A stretch of 64,000 nt of DNA from Ostrinia nubilalis (lineage: Eukaryota; Arthropoda; Insecta; Lepidoptera; Crambidae). The notes beneath the pieces were generated by a model, which had not been told where the DNA came from, made no database searches, and worked only from the letters and a program-made list of their open reading frames with translations. The first letter of the stretch is position 1. Each line of letters begins with the position of its first letter. Below are positions 54,162 through 64,000 of this stretch, in pieces. The translations under genes and the position numbers were made by a program. Where the stretch lies: positions 3,348,001 to 3,412,000 of the forward strand of contig NC_087104.1 of NCBI RefSeq assembly GCF_963855985.1. Direction: 5' to 3'.

Positions 54162-54335
54162 CATCATCATCATCATTTCAGCCATATGACGTCAACTGCT
54201 GAACAATGATTTCAACAATGGCCCATTGGTCCAACGGATTAGCAAGCTGAAGTGGCAATGGGCAGGGCACATAGTACGCAGAACTGACGGCCGATGGGGC
54301 AGCAAGTTTCTGGAATGGAGGCCACGTACCGGAAT
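54162..54335. repeat. Two RTE LINE fragments in opposite orientation
   Basis: 54162-54210 is the inverted 3' end (ATC repeats, AGCCATATGACGTCAACTGC). 54225-54335 runs forward and encodes KLKWQWAGHIVRRTDGRW, ending TGGAATGGAGGCCACGTACC. The head-to-head order shows a rearranged or twin-primed insertion. Confidence 0.75.
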
Positions 54336-54339
54336 ATTA

Positions 54340-56270
54340 ATAATATTGTTTAAATTAAATACGAGCATAGATCTATCTGTCAATAAAGAAATATGATATA
54401 CTCTAGAAGACAAAGGAGGTATCTTTAGCATACAATTTAAATTCACATACCTACATAATTTTATATGATTTCAGAAGATTATTTCCTGTATTATTTTTGC
54501 TCTACATATTTATTAGATTTAAATGGGCTGATTATGCTAATGTGTTTTAAGACAATTCCGTGAGATTTTCATATATTTCAGGATACATTTTGGAACTGTG
54601 TTGATTTCAAAATAAGTTATCTTCTTATAAGGTTAAAATATCTCGGCAGATAATAGGTATTTTAATTCTTTCAGCAGCAGGATAAAATCTAGCATCTTAT
54701 AAAACTAATTGCGTATTCATTTGACTGGTTTACATATTTATTCAACTAAAGCTTCCATTGTAAACATTTTTACAAGGTTTTGAGATTTTTGCGGTAAATA
54801 ATCTCAGTGATTATAATTATAATGATCAGATAAACGTGTGACAGTATGGCCAAATATTCAACCTTGGTGGAATTTAACAAAATTAAATTAATTCCATACA
54901 TTTGCTTTTACATTATCTAAGAAACTCACAAGTTAGGTCAAGGTATGATCGCGCATTATGCTTATTGCCTTGATGTATGTTTTCTTCATTCTTTCGTATG
55001 TTGCAATAATATCGATAAATTAAATTAATCTATAAACAACTTCTTTTATCGATTTTCTATCGTGACTCGATACAAAATCTATAAAGTGATAAATGTGATG
55101 GAAATTCGAAGTTATTTGCGTGGTTGATAGAAAATGGTGCAGTTGTGGCTGTTCTAAATAATGTTATCGGATTTGTCTATAATCTGGATGTGACAAAATA
55201 ATGGTATGAAATATAAGAAGTTTTTTAAGTAAGATATTACGAACGTTAATTAAAATACGCTGAATTAACCCACAGCGTGTTAAGTGATACTGTCTTAACC
55301 TGGATTGTGCCACTTGAGTTATTATAAATACTTTAGTTATAATAATTGTCTGCTAAATTTGGATATCAGCGATCTTAGGTACCATTAACGAGCACTTATG
55401 ACACCTTACGGCCAAGTACTCGGCTCATTTGGAAACAATTTATTAGTTTTATAATTATGTGGGCTTAATGGGCCGCCACTAGATGGCGTAATGAGATTAA
55501 AATCAGTTTCTTTTAATAATTTGTTTTTATTAACTCATGCAGACAAATTGGGCAAGGACGTCAGTTTTGTAAGTTGGTCAGCAATCATATTTTAGACAGC
55601 ATCGAATGTTTATTATGACGAATGGAAATAATTTTCGAATGTATTTTTAGTCTTCTGTTAGATAGTGAATCCGTTGAAAAAGTGATGAAATATGATTTTA
55701 TAATGAGCTGTTAGTTCTTTTGTTTTGTCTCTTCAACAATCAAAGACAAAATTGACTACGATTGCCCTAAAAAGTTGCTGAAATCTCTTCTCATTATTTT
55801 AGGATGAAGTAAGAGTCTTGTAGGATCGAGGAATAACTAACTCTCTTTGTTTGTTTACTTGTTTTACTCGCATCGAATAGAATCAGTAGAATACAGAAAG
55901 ATTCTGAATCTTGATTTCTGAGTCTTGTAATAAGACAGACTAAACATGACAGTTATCTGAAAAAAAAGAAGATTAAAATGGCTGGTTCATTCTTAACTCA
56001 ATGTGAAACATTGGTGGCACCTCATGTGGTACTTTTTTCGCATAGACTTGAGGATTATTGCCCCAATATTCCATACCTAGTGGCCTCTACTACATTTCTC
56101 ACTGTCGCGTATGAAATCTCACACTCGTGAGGCAAGTGTTAAGTTTCGATGCAGTAATTAATACGTTGCACAATCGGGTGTAATTACAAAATGCGCGGTC
56201 ACGCGCTGGTTGCGGCGAGATCACGATGCCTCCCGCTAAATTTGACAGCTAGAACTGTCATGGGGCAGCT
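54340..56270. other. AT-rich DNA without recognised features
   Basis: No supported gene or repeat boundary. Confidence 0.5.
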
Positions 56271-56282
56271 ACATTTTCTGGT

Positions 56283-56385
56283 AGATAACGGGACTATTCC
56301 CACATCTCTGTCGTATCGCTGCAACTCCTGCGTAGCAAGGATCTACAGCTTGACCGCCAATAAAAACCGAAACAGTGAAGATCAA
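56283..56385 (-). repeat. Dispersed repeat Z fragment
   Basis: GATAACGGGACTATTCCCAC to CTTGACCGCCAATAAAAACC, the reverse complement of part of repeat Z. Confidence 0.7.
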
Positions 56386-56577
56386 TTTTCTGGTAGATAT
56401 GGGATCTAGGGACAGAATAAAATTATTTATGATCAGCAAGTGAGTGCTCTACTTAGCAATAGCAACTGTGGAACTCAAATTACTTTATTTTGTGTTGGAA
56501 ACGCAACTCCTTTAAAAATTCACTTTCTTTTAAAAATTACGCTGCAAGCTAACATTGTATAATTTAAATATTACAAT

Positions 56578-56735
56578 ACTAGCTTTCTGCACGCGGCTTC
56601 GCCCGCGTGGAATTTCCCGGGACTCAAACTATCTCTATGCCAAATTTCATCAAAATCGGTTCAGTGGTATAGGCGTGAAAGAGAGACAGACAGATAGAGT
56701 TACTTTCGCATTTATAATATTAGAATAGAATAGTA
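56578..56735 (+). repeat. Relative of dispersed repeat A
   Basis: ACTAGCTTTCTGCACGCGGC and TTCGCCCGCGTGGAATTTCC, with TTTCATCAAAATCGGTTCAG and an end like TTTATAATATTAGAATAGAA. Same style as repeat A but a distinct family. Confidence 0.6.
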
Positions 56736-56739
56736 TAGA

Positions 56740-59560
56740 TTAGGACACAACAATGACTTAGTACCAAAAACGGACCACTCTTTTACAAAATCACGGTCAC
56801 CCCACAGGCAGCGGCGCCTGCGCATCAAATCACACTCGGTATTAGTATAATTACATTAGACTAGTATTGTGCTTCGACCCTGGCCGGTCAAAGTGATGAC
56901 CACTCCATATTTGACCCTAGATTTGGTCTGATTCGTTTAGTATGCTCATCGTGACTCAATATAATATTATGTTTGGTATTGAATTTGACATTACTTGACA
57001 ATAAAAACTTAAACCACGATACCGAACGGTAAAGTGGTATTGTGGTGGGAGCCCACTCATGACAAAAGCTTATTTAACTTAGTACGAGGAGCTAACGGGA
57101 CTATTAGTAAATGCAATACAAAATTACTACTTAATATTCTTATAAAAAACTTATGTATATCACGAAGAGGTATCACATGTTTTGTTTGATATGTTCTTAA
57201 GATTGATAAAATTGAGAGCAAAAACAACTAGCCATTAATGACGTAAGTAAGTATTTATTAGATAACAACTTAATTAACTTTCAAAAATCGATAACAGTTA
57301 ATGAAGTGTAAAACTATTTTTAGTTATTCTATTACATGCTTCTTCAAATAAGTCAATAATACTTATTTATAGCGGCTGTTAGTAATAAAATAAATAAATA
57401 AATCTGTAGTATTTTGTTACATGCAATGTTGTGTCGTACCCACCTACATTGAATTGCACAACTCGCATCTACGAAATAAGAAGCTTAATGATTCGATTCC
57501 CAGTGAAGTCAAACCGAGTTTAAATTAAACGGCTTATAGGATCTCTATCCATTTATGAAATCAATTAAACAGATCCCACGCATCTAAACATTTAATAAGA
57601 CTATTAATAACTCACAAATCTAAGCACTTTTCAACTAAATCGAGCATTACTAATTGGAAATACATTTCCGATCCATTAATTGATTAAATAATTGCTCGGC
57701 ACACATCTTGGAGCAGCAAACACTTCAGTGAACCGATAAATTTAATCTAGTTAATTAAAAACATGAATTCTAAAGGGACTCTACCAAAGGTGCTACGAAA
57801 GTTTTGTTCGTAGATCACCAAATGACAGGGATATGATTTGATTAGGAACTCTTTAGAAATAATAAGAGATAATATATCTTATTATTTAATGTTATTTTCT
57901 CTTCACAAAGAATAGATACAAAGAATTTTGGATACGATTTGAATGAGTTACAAAAACAAACATACATTTTGCGAGAGACTGGTGTCTTAACTAGAGTACC
58001 TAGTCGCTGTATGATAGATCTTGCCATCAACTTGTTCTTTAAACTAAATAAACTGACCAATTAATCAATCAACGTTTAATGTGCGAAGTACACTTTGTGA
58101 TGTAGTTACGTACCTAAAATCTTTTGTTAAATATTGTGAAAGTAATAAATCTAGATCCAAAATTGTTTCAGTGGCTTAGGCGTGAAAACTTTACAAATGA
58201 GTTTCGCGTTTGTTTTTTGATTGATCTGGAATCTCAAGCCATAATACTCAAGTTTAGTGAGACTGATTGATGTAACCGGTCATTCTCACGATTAGGCGTT
58301 CTCAGCCTAATTACCATATTATTTTTGAAATTTGGCTTAATTGACTTAAACTCATTTAAATATAAAACACATGAAAAGTACGAATTTAACAATCGTAAAG
58401 GCGTCAAATTATTCAAAACGGTTTTCGCGTAAATGAGACCCAAAAATTTTATGGTCACGTTAATTAGATAAGGCTAATACTTAATCTAACGGTAATTAGA
58501 AAAGATATGTAAAATAGCAAAAAAACAACATCTTGCATTGATAAATTTGTGCACAAATATTGTGTAGCGTCATATAAAAGGCTGTAGGTACTCTTAATAA
58601 CCCTTTGCAAAAAGAAAAACACTAATTTCTATTATTTATTGTATCATGATATTTTCAGTATACTGCAAGAATCGAGGCTATAACAGGAACACTTAGTTTC
58701 AGCAAGAAGGGGCTATGTGTCACACTTAAAATGAGAGCATTTAGCTGAATCAGAATCTGAATCATCATTTTTTTGCTTTATATGTGGTACAAACGATAGA
58801 TACAGATAATGGATCAGGAGGTCTCACAAATTTGACTTTTCGGATATGCATATTTTATATCGAAATATGTATTAATGATATTATTAGTGTTTTTTCTTCT
58901 TTTTAATCTATCTGTGATCAGCCATCACCCATTATCAGATTACATTGAATTTGTAATAATGACAGTTCCAGCTCTGCATATCCCATGATTTTTCACCTCG
59001 ATTCTTTTACAATAAGTTTTCAGATTGATGCTATTCGCTTTCTCCTGAGCCTGAATGCAGAATTCTCAGAATTTAGAAGGGATGCAGCAAATAGATTTCA
59101 TGATGGTCTAGTCTTTGTTTGTAAGCTTTACAGGAATTTTCTACACCCTCTTTGACGTTTGGTATCACTTCAGTGGACTTTGTAAACCGGTCGATGCCAT
59201 AATAATATGTCTACATGGGTCTTAGGATGCATTTGTATTTAGTTTGTTCTCCAAGCTTCTTCTGCCCAGTATCCATTGCATATCACGAAGTTTTTTTTCT
59301 ATGCAGGATGCAGTCTAGGATGGTACAAAGTGCCTAAATACTCTCGTCTTGAAAAGGCCCATTGTCTGTTCATTTGTTCCCTTTTGTTCTTAATGTGATC
59401 ACGCCAGGTAAGTGTTACTATTGGACAATCTCATCTTCTTAGGGCAAAGTTAACATGGATAGATTTTAATGGTATTATAAATTAGAATTAATTAATGATT
59501 TAACATGTTAATATCAATGATATTAATTGTAAGAATAATTATCTGGTACGAGACATGTTT
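56740..59560. other. AT-rich DNA without recognised genes
   Basis: Only short chance ORFs. The stretch 59020-59400 has a slightly different composition but no reading frame or motif that I can assign. Confidence 0.45.
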
Positions 59561-59574
59561 CACGCAGGGGTGAC

Positions 59575-59815
59575 ATCTCCTGGCCATCAGGAAGCCCCGA
59601 TTTCACTCCAGCTAACTTCTTTTTGTGGGGTTACCTTAGGGGTTTTAAAATATACTCTAAAATTCAACAACCATGCAGCAACTGAAGCTAAACATTCGTC
59701 ATGAAATCGAATCTATTTCGAGGTAACTCTAACGAAAGCTTTTCAAAATTTTCATGTCAGATTGGAAGAAAAGTCCGTAAAGTTGTTACGCGAAAGTCTA
59801 GGTATTTTATAATCA
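59575..59815 (+). pseudogene. Decayed mariner-like transposase C-terminal fragment
   Basis: The + strand reads WPSGSPDFTPANFFLWGYLR, matching the SPDLTPxDFFLWGxL block of an IS630/Tc1/mariner-type transposase. The Asp expected after TP is Asn here. After a stop and a frame change, further family-like sequence (ETFVMKSNLF, FSKFSCQIGRK) is faint. No upstream domains found, so this is a dead fragment. Confidence 0.7.
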
Positions 59816-59819
59816 TACT

Positions 59820-61240
59820 TATTCAATCGTGAGTGCAATTTGTAGGTAATAACGTCATACAACGGTGATTATAAATATATGGTAATTAGTACATGGAAAT
59901 TAGAAAACGATAGTTTTTCTTCAAAATTTCCAAAATCTGCAGGGTATGCAAATACTGTCTTACTATAACGTATGGAGGCCAAAGTACTGATTCTATTTAA
60001 ATCAACAACGTGGATCTACCTTCAAAAATCTAGTTTAAAAATAAGGACATGGTAAATAGAAAAATTGAAAACCAAAGATATGGTAATTATACTCTTACGC
60101 AATTCATCGACGGTACGCCAACGCAATAGACGTCTACTTGCTTACAGGTCATAGAACTAACTAAGGGCTCGCGCCGCGCACGTAAATGATGTGTCAAATA
60201 TTATTGTTTAGGCTTGTGTGCCCAAAAACAAAAAACGTCACGGGAATTAGGATTTTCGCTCGGACAAGCAGTTTTTTAATTCTAATTATTTACAAAATGG
60301 TTCAATTGAATAGATATTTTGCTATGCATAAGACAATCTTTTATACTCTTTAAAATGTTGAATGGAGTAAACCAAATCTTTACGACATAAAAATTACAGC
60401 CAACTTTTAACATTAAGTCGGTGTGCGGACGCGTAACGGTAATTAGAGAACAGAGGTTCATGAAATTAATTAAGACACAAATACTTAAAATAAAGGCCTA
60501 TGATTTAATGCAGAACTGGATAGGGTTGTAAAGTAACATATTAAAATACTTGCATGTCTCTAATTTGTCATTTTTAACGATTTAACAGCCCGGACACGCA
60601 AAAACTAGCTCATCTGAGAATGGCCGTATTAACATATTTTTTGATAAATTGATGGGCTGACTCTACATCACGCAACTGGTCTTCACGTAACACCAATATT
60701 TGATAATAGTTTTTATTTCATTGCTATCACGCTACGATACAAATCATAAAATAACTACCTAACGGTCTCAAAAAACGAAAGTTCGTATCTTCTAGTTAAG
60801 ATGTTATGTTACCCTCTTAAGAAGATTACTTACAATGTTTCCTCACAGTTAACACGTTACGGGTCAGAGGGATTGAGGGCGACAGGCTTGTTGCCTCTTT
60901 GAGTTAGCGACAAACTGCCGGCTGTGACATTTGTGTCAAACATGGCGTAAATTGGCAATGTAAGGCGTAGAGCACACGGATTAGGCGGGGTTATAGTGCA
61001 TAATATGACATTATTTGGCGAATTGGCCTTGACCCATGTCAATGTCAAGAACAAGACATAATCGAATCAATAATTCATGAATTCCATGGTCCTATTTGCA
61101 GGTTTTTACATAAAATAAACTAACTTAAATTTAAGGATAAATAATTCCTGAAATAGGGTTTCAGGGTATTACCGAGTCAAGTTTTTATGCGCCTTTAAAC
61201 ATCAATAAAAAAAGTACGTCCTGGTAGCTACAACCATCTT
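59820..61240. other. AT-rich DNA without recognised features
   Basis: No supported gene. Confidence 0.45.
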
Positions 61241-61245
61241 ACTAA

Positions 61246-61366
61246 GGCTGGGTTGAACGGTTGCACCATCTTACTTTGACTTTAACAAACGTCAAAAATC
61301 TGTCAAAATCCATACGGTGCGGTTATCTTCAAAGTTACGGTCAAAGTTAAGTGATGCAACTCAGCC
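61246..61366. mobile_element. MITE with GGCTGGGTTGCACC termini, copy 3
   Basis: GGCTGGGTTGAACGGTTGCA and TTAAGTGATGCAACTCAGCC are inverted; flanked by TAA and TTA. Shares AACGTCAAAAATCTGTCAAA with copy 2 and has an 8-bp internal duplication at the left end. Confidence 0.82.
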
Positions 61367-61429
61367 TTATTTATACTGTCGCCATAACGACACCATTATG
61401 AGGATGTTGTGTTCCAGCAGTCAGAGATA

Positions 61430-61572
61430 AGAGGCAGTAAGAGATTCCTCTGTTCTTGAGGAATCCGAGTGAAGCTCGTTTCTGCCTTCGGCCTGGTCAC
61501 CACTTTCCATCAGGTGGGAATTGGGATGCTGGCAAAGAGCTTCCTCGTTGTGGATAAAGAAAAAAAAATACA
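61430..61572 (+). repeat. Retroposed repeat with A-rich tail
   Basis: CTGCCTTCGGCCTGGTCACC, CTTTCCATCAGGTGGGAATT and CCTCGTTGTGGATAAAGAAA, then an A run. SINE-like in layout; family not identified. Confidence 0.45.
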
Positions 61573-61579
61573 AAGGTCA

Positions 61580-62820
61580 CAATTTCTAAATAAAAAGATT
61601 AGTAATCGCCGGAAAAAGCTTTTCCGAAATCAGCTGCAGCATTTTGTTGTAATGTTGATAAAATCTACACTTACAACATTAACTTTTGGCCTAACAATGT
61701 AAATCGACGGTACAGTCGGCCGCGGCTTCATTATTCAAATCATTCCGATAACATCTAAAGAAGCTTCGGTTACAATCAACTGCGCTAGATTAGTAGACTT
61801 AGCGCCAAGTTCGAGAAATAAATAGACGTTTTTTTCTTTATTCTATTTAATTTCCTAGTTACTATCACTAGTTACAACTTTTTCATATTTACATATTTCA
61901 TAGTTACAAGTTTTTCCTAATTTATGTTGTGAGATAAATAAATGAAAAAATAAAAATATTCATCTTCGTTTATGTGTTACCTACATGATATGTTAAGACC
62001 GGTTGATAAAAGATAGTTTCGTTATTAAATTGAATAGATTATGTTTTATACATAGGTATAATCGTGTAGACACACATTATAAGTAATGAATTTCATTTCA
62101 ACTAGAGCATTTAAAAGGCCACATCTTTAGGTAGTTAAATGTTGGAATTTTAAAAAGTTTATTGATGACAATATTTTCGTATTTCCTTGACGATTGCGAT
62201 CTATTGTGACTGTAGCTTAAGACATTAGATTTGCCTACGCAAGTGTCGCATATTGTACCCAACTTGGCTCACCTGTTACCTCCTTTGTAGGACTAAGCCT
62301 GCAGGTGGAAACAAAGGCATTACATAAGGTACTGAGGTTGCCTCATCTAAACCTTGGTGCCAACATAATTGTACGTTTCAGATATTACATCTAATAACAG
62401 ATAGAGTCTTCTTGTCAGACGATTAACCTCTGGCTTGGTGCGTATATGCTGCGTTTACGGCAATTTTAACTGGAAATAAATTACTTAACTGTCGGTTTAT
62501 TATCAGTGTATCCTGGCTGAAATTGTGAAAATATTCATAAAGTATGGTATTTCTATTAGGGTGTCCATCTTTCCACTGTGCAGATGTTAAAAGTACAAAA
62601 GGTAAACTTAATCGTTACTTAAGTATTAAGTATGTCACAGTAAAGGTAGGTAATCTATGACAAGTAAATATACCTACCGATGAACCCCTTCATAAGATTA
62701 TTAAACAAAAACAAATATCAAACTTATTGGTTGTTATAATACTTTGACAACAATGTAACCTCATATCACACTCACAGTTTTATTTGTAAAACAATCATTA
62801 CATTCTAGAAAAAATACAAA
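61580..62820. other. AT-rich DNA without recognised features
   Basis: No supported gene or repeat boundary. Confidence 0.5.
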
Positions 62821-62825
62821 TAACT

Positions 62826-62925
62826 TTAAAAAATCGAGCTGCCTAAGGTCGGAATCGAACCCACGACCTTTCACTTGCCGGGCGACTGCTCTTCTATCAG
62901 AGCTGACTGGTTGCTCATCCATAGT
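62826..62925 (-). repeat. tRNA-like sequence, degenerate relative of 45100-45171
   Basis: The minus strand contains AGAAGAGCAGTCGCCCGGCA and GTCGTGGGTTCGATTCCGAC, as in the cloverleaf at 45100, but the 5' acceptor half does not pair. Probably a SINE head. Confidence 0.6.
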
Positions 62926-62959
62926 TTCAGATGCGACTCTAACGCTAAGAAAAAGATTA

Positions 62960-63950
62960 ATAATCATTATAATGTATTAGGTAATAAAAAGTTAAACCTC
63001 GGATGATATTTCCATACTAAATGAAAATTTAAGCCAGAGTACAACTAGGGTGTGACTTTTATTAAAAAGGGGGGAGTCTAAGCATAAAAGTATTTCTTAC
63101 CTAAAAATCTAGATCTCCGCAAGCCCTAAGCCTTCCTAATCAGTGAGTTTGTCCACCTCGATCAGATAAGGATATTTCGGCCTGTTTGCGCAATGCGCAT
63201 GGGCCATGGCGCCCGCGCATAAGGCGGCAGACGACTTGTGCAATTAGCTGCATTGCGCGCACGCTGCTGCATTTTGGACGGGCTGTTTACATAGATGTAT
63301 AAGCAGTAGGCTTGAAGCGGCTTTGAGATCGATTGTGCCACAATTTTGTAATAATGCCTAATGGCTTGTAGATACTTGCTTTTATGAGCTTTTTAAGCTA
63401 GTACGAGTAGTAGGTATGCCTGAATTTATCTTTATTTAACCGACTGTTTTCTGGAAAAATGAAGTTGAAGTGAGTCCAAATACCTACCTATTACATTTTT
63501 ATACTATGGCTTGGTTAATTTTAATTATTTGATCGTAGCCTATAGTTGACTTAATACTGCTTTGCTACATAATGAATTAGGTTGAAGTGAAGGCATCGAC
63601 TCTGCTCTGAAATTGGCTTCCAGAAACTGAAGGATATTGCATAAATTTTGGGGCACATAAGAAGACCTAGCAAGGGTTATGGTCAATGCCTATCATGATT
63701 GGTAACAGTAAGCTTATTGTTTGTAAGTCATTTGGGCTAGACAATTTATTTGATGACCGCCTAGGAATCTCTTGTATGTAAATGAACGTCGCTTTAGGTT
63801 CAATTTGCTACGGCTGTCTTGATTTAGTGTAGAGTAAGGAATAACGCTTGTCAGTTTAGATCTTTGGTGCCATCATATTGCATTCCAGTGTAAACTATAG
63901 AGATCCTAGCTACGAAGATGCCTTGTCTAGGTTTCTCTACATAGTTTGTG
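62960..63950. other. Mostly AT-rich DNA with one GC-rich patch
   Basis: The patch at about 63180-63270 (GCGCAATGCGCATGGGCCAT) is CpG-rich but has no ORF or promoter motif that I can support. Confidence 0.4.
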
Positions 63951-63953
63951 CTT

Positions 63954-64000
63954 ACCAAGAGTTTACGTTAGGTGTGCTCGCTAGCGAGTTCGTCAAAAAA
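63954..64000. mobile_element. MITE with GAGTTTACGTTAGGTGTGC terminus, copy 2 (cut by window)
   Basis: CCAAGAGTTTACGTTAGGTG and TGCTCGCTAGCGAG match the left end of 29976-30140; the rest lies outside. Confidence 0.75.

Noticed and set aside
63180..63270. CpG-rich patch as a promoter
   Set aside because: No initiator, no downstream exon and no ORF in the remaining window to support it.

Overview
The window looks like a piece of a moth or butterfly (Lepidoptera) nuclear genome. It is AT-rich, with GC-rich coding exons separated by long introns bearing GT-AG borders, and it is packed with repeats of kinds common in that order: 3' ends of RTE-type LINEs with ATC/GAT tails, R1-like LINE ends, a CR1/L2-like LINE, tRNA-derived SINEs and many palindromic MITEs. 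There is no prokaryotic gene organisation. The order is inferred from repeat style and protein similarity, not from a database search.

Region 1 (1-18.8 kb, + strand) is the 3' two thirds of one host gene, a FEM1B-type protein: ankyrin repeats, a TPR-like middle, C-terminal ankyrin repeats and a VHL-box-like end. Eleven exons join with consistent splice phases to give exactly 462 codons plus a stop. FEM1 proteins are substrate receptors of CUL2 ubiquitin ligases. Its exons have been duplicated locally again and again: exon 2 (three copies), the TPR exon (six copies of a 135-bp in-frame unit), the exon at 12985 (two copies), the exon at 16010 (three copies) and the last exon (an array of degenerate copies reaching about 21.3 kb). 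The 5'-most copy is the one that fits the joined gene. Copies of the 12985 and 16010 exons carry in-frame stops or deletions. Introns are filled with MITEs, SINE/LINE ends and a 2,962-bp P-element-like transposon (4887-7848) that still carries a THAP-domain start and has a perfect 8-bp target-site duplication.

Region 2 (21.6-28.9 kb) is AT-rich intergenic DNA holding a Tc1/mariner-like palindromic element (23.9-24.6 kb) and a convincing U1 snRNA gene (26494-26654, + strand).

Region 3 (28.9-38.2 kb) opens with a possible promoter and noncoding first exon, interrupted by a hAT-like MITE that ends exactly at a splice-donor-like GTAAGT. A nested transposon stack (30.8-32.2 kb) and sparse AT-rich DNA follow.

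Region 4 (38.2-50.6 kb) holds a minus-strand LINE with an uninterrupted 966-codon endonuclease/reverse transcriptase ORF, nested R1-in-RTE insertions, a 72-nt tRNA-like cloverleaf (45100-45171) and an R1-like 3' end with a 13-bp target-site duplication.

Region 5 (50.6-64 kb) is AT-rich with scattered MITEs and repeat ends and a decayed mariner-like transposase piece near 59.6 kb. I found no convincing host protein gene outside the FEM1B-type locus.
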